Source: Betaproteobacteria bacterium (GTDB lineage: Bacteria > Pseudomonadota > Gammaproteobacteria > Burkholderiales > SG8-41). Taken from it: a stretch of 10,297 bases of DNA. Position 1 is the stretch's first letter, and each line of letters starts with the position of its first letter. A program made the position numbers and the translations under genes. Shown one piece after another: positions 7,487 to 10,297 of this stretch. The notes under the pieces were generated by a model. It ran no database searches. It was not told where the DNA came from and saw nothing but the letters and a program-made list of their open reading frames with translations. Where the stretch lies: positions 1 through 10,297 of the forward strand of contig JAHZNX010000053.1 of NCBI GenBank assembly GCA_020028375.1. Reading direction: 5' to 3'.

Positions 7487-7564
7487 TTTCGAGTTTCCAG
7501 TTGCGAGTTTCGAGTCGGCCTATCGTGCGGCGAACTGGAAACTGGAAACTTGTAACTCGAAACT
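7485..7564. repeat. Inverted arrays of a 7-bp repeat between infB and rbfA
   Basis: Bases 7485-7518 are four full units and one partial unit of a heptad near AGTTTCS (7485-7491, 7492-7498, 7499-7505, 7506-7512, partial 7513-7518). After a 12-bp centre the same repeat returns on the other strand as one partial and four full units (7531-7536, 7537-7543, 7544-7550, 7551-7557, 7558-7564). The first and last units pair perfectly, so the spacer RNA can form a long, slippable hairpin. The array starts on the AG of the infB stop codon and ends 4 nt before the rbfA start. It is the only sizeable gap between rimP and truB, which points to an inserted or expanded repeat. Confidence 0.85.
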
Positions 7565-7568
7565 GGCA

Positions 7569-7946
7569 ATGCCGAAGGACTTCCCCCGCAGCCGGCGCAT
7601 CGCCGAGCAGGTCCAGCGCGAGCTGTCCGACATCATCCGGCTGGAACTGAAGGATCCCCGCGTCGGCATGATCACCCTCACCGACGTCGAAGTCACTCCC
7701 GACAACGCCCACGCCCGGGTCTACTTCACGCTGCTGGGAGAGGCCTCCCGCATTGATGAGGCCGCGGCGGGCCTGCAGCACGCGGCGGGTTACTTGCGCA
7801 GCCAGCTTGCGCACCGCCTCAAGCTCCGCGTCGTGCCCCAGCTGCATTTCGAGTACGACGCATCGGTTGAGCGCGGAATCCGTGTGTCGCAGCTGATCGA
7901 CGCGGCCGTGGCGGAGGACGCGAAGCGCAAGCGGCGGAAGAAATGA
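7569..7946 (+). CDS. rbfA: 30S ribosome-binding factor RbfA
   Basis: A 125-residue protein that binds the immature 30S subunit near the 16S rRNA 3' region and helps late maturation and cold adaptation. Family features are clear: PRSRRIAEQVQREL (6-19), the strongly conserved KDPRVGMITLTDVEV (28-42), the compact KH-like fold with AHARVYFT (47-54), LRSQLAHRLKLRVVPQLHFEYD (76-97), and a basic tail KRKRRKK (119-125). The ATG at 7569 gives the usual N-terminus. The frame is open upstream to an ATG at 7464 inside infB, but that extension would only encode the heptad repeat. No Shine-Dalgarno sequence is visible before 7569, as the repeat fills the space. Its stop overlaps the truB start in ATGA. Confidence 0.96.
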   Translation: MPKDFPRSRRIAEQVQRELSDIIRLELKDPRVGMITLTDVEVTPDNAHARVYFTLLGEASRIDEAAAGLQHAAGYLRSQLAHRLKLRVVPQLHFEYDASVERGIRVSQLIDAAVAEDAKRKRRKK

Positions 7947-8905
7947 CTCCGACCGCTCGCCCGGGGCTCGGCCATACCGGTGGGAGGCGTGCCGTCGACG
8001 GGGTGTTGCTGCTCGATAAGTCCGCCGGCATCACCTCGAGCGCAGCGGTGCAGAGGATCCGCCGCCTGTTCCGGGCGCAGAAGGCCGGGCACACCGGCAC
8101 GCTCGATCCGATGGCGACGGGTCTGCTCCCGATCTGCCTTGGCGAGGCGACCAAGTTTGCCCATCTCCTGCTGGGCGCGGACAAGGCGTATGTTGCCACG
8201 ATGCGCCTGGGCATCACGACGAGCACGGGCGATCTCGAAGGCCCGGTCACGGCCCGCCACGACGTGCGGGTCACGGAGGGGGACATCGAGCAAGCGCTCA
8301 AGGCGTTCACCGGCGAGATCCTGCAGACGCCGCCCATGTATAGCGCGCTCAAACGCGATGGCCAGCCGCTCTACAAGCTGGCTCGCGCGGGCGCCGAGGT
8401 CCCGCGCGAGCCGCGCGCCATCGTCATTCGCCGGCTGGAGCTGATCGGGGTCGACGGCGACGAGCTGAAGGTGCTCGTGATCTGCAGCAAAGGCACCTAC
8501 GTGCGCGTTCTGGCGGAGGACCTCGGACGCGCACTCGGGTGCGGCGCCTGCCTCTCCGGACTGAGGCGGGAGGCGGTCGGCGACTTCCGGTTGTCGGCGG
8601 TCCCCGTCACACTGGCACGCGTCGAGCAGGCGGCGCCCGAGGAGCGCGAAGCGCTGCTGCTGCCGCAGGATGCCCTGGTGTCCTCGCTGCCGCGGATCGA
8701 TCTCGACCCACGAGCGGCACGGCGACTGAGCCAGGGCCAGTCCATCGCGCACAGCGCAGCCCACTCGGCGGGACGTGCCCGCGTCTATGGCCCCGGCGGA
8801 GCGTTTATGGGAGTCGCCGAGATCATGGCCAACGGGGAAATCGTGCCGCGGCGCCTGGTGTCACAGGCGCCCGCTGCTGCCGTCAACCAGCCAAGTATCG
8901 CTTGA
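7943..8905 (+). CDS. truB: tRNA pseudouridine-55 synthase TruB
   Basis: A 320-residue enzyme that converts U55 to pseudouridine in the T-loop of tRNAs and also acts as a tRNA-folding chaperone. The catalytic aspartate is D55 in GHTGTLDPMATG (49-60). Further family motifs are DGVLLLDK (19-26), PMYSALKRDGQPLYKLAR (131-148), and CSKGTYVRVLAEDLG (181-195) leading to CGACLSGLRR (200-209). The C-terminal part (about 250-305) is the TruB-specific RNA-binding region, with VPRRLV near the end. Length agrees with E. coli TruB (314). The start overlaps the rbfA stop by 4 nt (ATGA), with GCGGAAG upstream, indicating translational coupling. The last codon and stop carry part of the rpsO -35 element. Confidence 0.98.
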   Translation: MTPTARPGLGHTGGRRAVDGVLLLDKSAGITSSAAVQRIRRLFRAQKAGHTGTLDPMATGLLPICLGEATKFAHLLLGADKAYVATMRLGITTSTGDLEGPVTARHDVRVTEGDIEQALKAFTGEILQTPPMYSALKRDGQPLYKLARAGAEVPREPRAIVIRRLELIGVDGDELKVLVICSKGTYVRVLAEDLGRALGCGACLSGLRREAVGDFRLSAVPVTLARVEQAAPEEREALLLPQDALVSSLPRIDLDPRAARRLSQGQSIAHSAAHSAGRARVYGPGGAFMGVAEIMANGEIVPRRLVSQAPAAAVNQPSIA

Positions 8906-8930
8906 GAAACCGTGGGTTAGAGGGTAGAAT
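8902..8930 (+). promoter_or_regulatory. rpsO promoter
   Basis: TTGAGA (8902-8907, 5 of 6 to consensus) overlaps the truB stop codon. After exactly 17 nt comes TAGAAT (8925-8930, 5 of 6). Start of transcription would be near 8937, leaving a leader of about 20 nt with a GCGGAGAG ribosome-binding site. E. coli also has a promoter between truB and rpsO. Confidence 0.8.
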
Positions 8931-8955
8931 ACGCGCCTCACAAGCGGAGAGTGCG

Positions 8956-9225
8956 ATGGCGGTTACCAATAACCAGAAGGCCCAGCTGATGCACGAATAC
9001 CAGCGGGGCCAGGGCGATACCGGATCACCCGAGGTGCAGATCGCGCTGCTCACGGCGCGCATCACCGATCTCACCGAGCATTTCAAGACTCACGTCAAGG
9101 ATCACCATTCGCGGCGCGGCCTGCTGCGCATGGTGAGCCGCCGGCGGAAGCTCCTCGATTACCTCAAGCGGGCAAACGCCGACAAATACCGCCAGTTGAT
9201 CGACCGCCTCGGATTGCGTAAGTAA
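8956..9225 (+). CDS. rpsO: 30S ribosomal protein S15
   Basis: An 89-residue primary-binding protein of the 30S platform, contacting helices 20-22 of 16S rRNA and forming bridge B4 with 23S. Length equals E. coli S15. The family core is present: DTGSPEVQIALLTARI (21-36) and the nearly invariant KDHHSRRGLLRMVSRRRKLL (48-67), in which H50 and S52 belong to the rRNA-contacting DHHS turn, and the C-terminal LIDRLGLRK. The ATG at 8956 is preceded by GCGGAGAG at a suitable distance. The frame is open upstream inside truB, but only the sequence from this ATG resembles S15. It has its own promoter and is followed by a terminator, so it can be expressed as a single-gene unit as well as by read-through. 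Confidence 0.98.
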   Translation: MAVTNNQKAQLMHEYQRGQGDTGSPEVQIALLTARITDLTEHFKTHVKDHHSRRGLLRMVSRRRKLLDYLKRANADKYRQLIDRLGLRK

Positions 9226-9228
9226 AGA

Positions 9229-9284
9229 CACCCTCATGGGTGCCTTGGCAAGGGAACGTTCAGGCACTGCGCCTCGCGCCGCAG
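9229..9284 (+). other. Hairpin-forming rpsO-pnp spacer
   Basis: Three small stems are possible: CACCC (9229-9233) with GGGTG (9238-9242); GTGCCT (9240-9245) with AGGCAC (9262-9267); and CTGCG (9267-9271) with CGCAG (9280-9284). The first two share 9240-9242 and so exclude each other. In E. coli the rpsO-pnp region carries an RNase III-cut hairpin through which PNPase limits its own synthesis. These stems are shorter, and a matching role is only a guess. Confidence 0.3.
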
Positions 9285-9303
9285 CTTATCGCTGGTTATC
9301 CTG

Positions 9304-9332
9304 AGACCGCGCACGCGGTCTTTTTTATTTTT
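9304..9332 (+). terminator. Intrinsic terminator between rpsO and pnp
   Basis: AGACCGC (9304-9310) pairs with GCGGTCT (9315-9321) around a GCAC loop, followed by a T-rich tract to 9332 (six T, A, five T). It is a strong, textbook form. It ends only 14 nt before the pnp start codon, so no promoter fits between and pnp must depend on read-through. Confidence 0.92.
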
Positions 9333-9346
9333 CGAAAGGCACGACC

Positions 9347-10297
9347 TTGAATCACATCAAGAAATCATTGATCTGGGGACACCATCGGCTGATTCTCGAA
9401 ACCGGTGAAATCGCGCGCCAGGCAACCGGCGCGGTGCTGGTCAATATGGAGGATACGGTGGTGCTGGTCACCGTAGTCGGCGCCCGGCACGCCGCGGAGG
9501 GAAAGGATTTCCTGCCGCTCACCGTGGATTACCAGGAGCGAACCTACGCTGCGGGCAAGATCCCCGGCGGGTTCTTCCGGCGCGAAGGCCGTCCCTCCGA
9601 AAAGGAGGTCCTGACCTGCCGGCTGATCGACCGCCCCATCCGGCCGCTGTTTCCCGACGGTTTCTATAACGAGGTGCAGTTGGTTGCGACCGTCGTGTCG
9701 TCGAACAACGAGATCGATTCCGATATTCCGGCCATGATCGGCGCTTCGGCCGCGCTGGCCCTGTCCGGCATTCCGTTCAATGGCCCGATCGGGGCCGCCC
9801 GCGTCGGCTATCTCAACGGGCAATATGTGCTCAACCCGACCGCCACGGAGCTGAAAACATCCCAGCTCGACCTGGTGGTGGCGGGCACCGAGCAAGCGGT
9901 GCTGATGGTGGAATCGGAAGCGAAGGAGCTGCCCGAGGACGTCATGCTGGGCGCAGTGGTGTTTGGCCACCAGCAGATGCAGTCGGTGATCCAGGCGATC
10001 AACGAGATGGTGGACGAGGCGGGCGGCGCGGCATGGGAATGGTCGCCGCCGGCAAAGGACGAGGCCCTGGCTGCGCGCATAGCAGAGCTTTCCGAAAGCG
10101 ATCTGCGGGAGGCGTTTCGGCTTCGGCAAAAGCAAGCTCGCTCCGAGGCTATCGACAATATCTGGAAGCGGGTATTTGACGCAGTTGGCGTCGGCACGGA
10201 CGGGGGACCGGAGGCCAACGCGGTCAAGGAAATCTGCTTCGCCCTGGAATCGAAGATCGTGCGCGGCCAGATTCTGAGCGGCGACCCGCGCATCGAC
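9347..10297 (+). CDS. pnp: Polyribonucleotide nucleotidyltransferase (PNPase), N-terminal part
   Basis: A phosphate-dependent 3'-5' exoribonuclease, a degradosome partner in many bacteria. The first 317 codons are present and the gene runs off the window end; full proteins have about 700 residues. The first RNase PH-like domain (about 10-215) shows LETGEIARQATGAV (17-30), DYQERTYAAGKIPGGFFRRE (61-80) followed by GRPSE, and CRLIDRPIRPLFP (91-103). Then come MIGASAALALSGIPFNGPIG (130-149), GTEQAVLMVESEAKEL (180-195) and GAVVFGHQQ (202-210). The helical linker domain (about 240-305) follows, ending at SGDPRID, just before the second RNase PH domain. No ATG gives the family N-terminus. The TTG at 9347 does, with GAAAGG seven bases upstream, and the first in-frame ATG is 33 codons inside the conserved domain. 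It lies directly after the rpsO terminator. Confidence 0.96.
   Translation, partial: MNHIKKSLIWGHHRLILETGEIARQATGAVLVNMEDTVVLVTVVGARHAAEGKDFLPLTVDYQERTYAAGKIPGGFFRREGRPSEKEVLTCRLIDRPIRPLFPDGFYNEVQLVATVVSSNNEIDSDIPAMIGASAALALSGIPFNGPIGAARVGYLNGQYVLNPTATELKTSQLDLVVAGTEQAVLMVESEAKELPEDVMLGAVVFGHQQMQSVIQAINEMVDEAGGAAWEWSPPAKDEALAARIAELSESDLREAFRLRQKQARSEAIDNIWKRVFDAVGVGTDGGPEANAVKEICFALESKIVRGQILSGDPRID

Noticed and set aside
7485..7564. A CRISPR array
   Set aside because: The unit is 7 bp, the units abut with no spacers, and the second half is inverted.
8539..8955. An N-terminal extension of S15 starting inside truB
   Set aside because: The extra sequence is a shadow of truB. S15 is 89 residues, and the ATG at 8956 with its ribosome-binding site gives exactly that.

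Overview
The window reads as part of a betaproteobacterial chromosome (GC-rich; the 5S rRNA, the 23S 3' end and the PNPase, NusA and IF-2 sequences all have a betaproteobacterial look). It holds the end of a ribosomal RNA operon, a lone signalling gene on the opposite strand, and most of the conserved translation/RNA-metabolism operon rimP-nusA-infB-rbfA-truB-rpsO-pnp. Species cannot be fixed from the sequence alone.

Bases 1-740 are the 3' third of a 23S rRNA gene. It matches the E. coli gene base for base in layout up to about G2505, then jumps at 581/582 to about C2745. Roughly 240 nt are missing, including half of the peptidyl-transferase ring, the A-loop and the sarcin-ricin loop. As written this copy cannot give a working ribosome: it is either a broken gene copy or an assembly error. 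A 150-nt spacer with long inverted arms leads to an intact 5S gene (891-1008) and a strong terminator. Between this terminator and a second, look-alike terminator (1249-1293) lies an odd 177-bp structured element. Its ends are an inverted and a direct copy of the 5S 3' tail, and it contains three internal hairpins.

On the minus strand, 2508-1309 encodes a soluble GAF-GGDEF diguanylate cyclase with an intact active site and product-inhibition site; it converges on the rRNA operon and shares the second terminator. The 519-bp gap 2509-3027 has lower GC, no credible gene, and candidate promoters at both edges.

From about 2927 the plus strand carries a promoter, a short leader ending in a terminator-like hairpin, and then rimP, nusA and infB in tight succession. 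An 82-bp spacer made of two inverted arrays of a 7-bp repeat (unit near AGTTTCS) separates infB from rbfA. rbfA and truB overlap by 4 nt. rpsO has its own well-formed sigma70-type promoter overlapping the truB stop codon. A clear intrinsic terminator then lies only 14 nt upstream of pnp, which starts with TTG and runs off the window. The products work together: RimP, RbfA, TruB and S15 build the 30S subunit or modify tRNA, IF-2 starts translation, NusA controls elongation and termination, and PNPase degrades RNA.

The gene content of the operon is ordinary. The unusual parts are non-coding: the 23S deletion, the 5S-tail element, the heptad inverted arrays, and two terminator-like hairpins placed directly before rimP and pnp.
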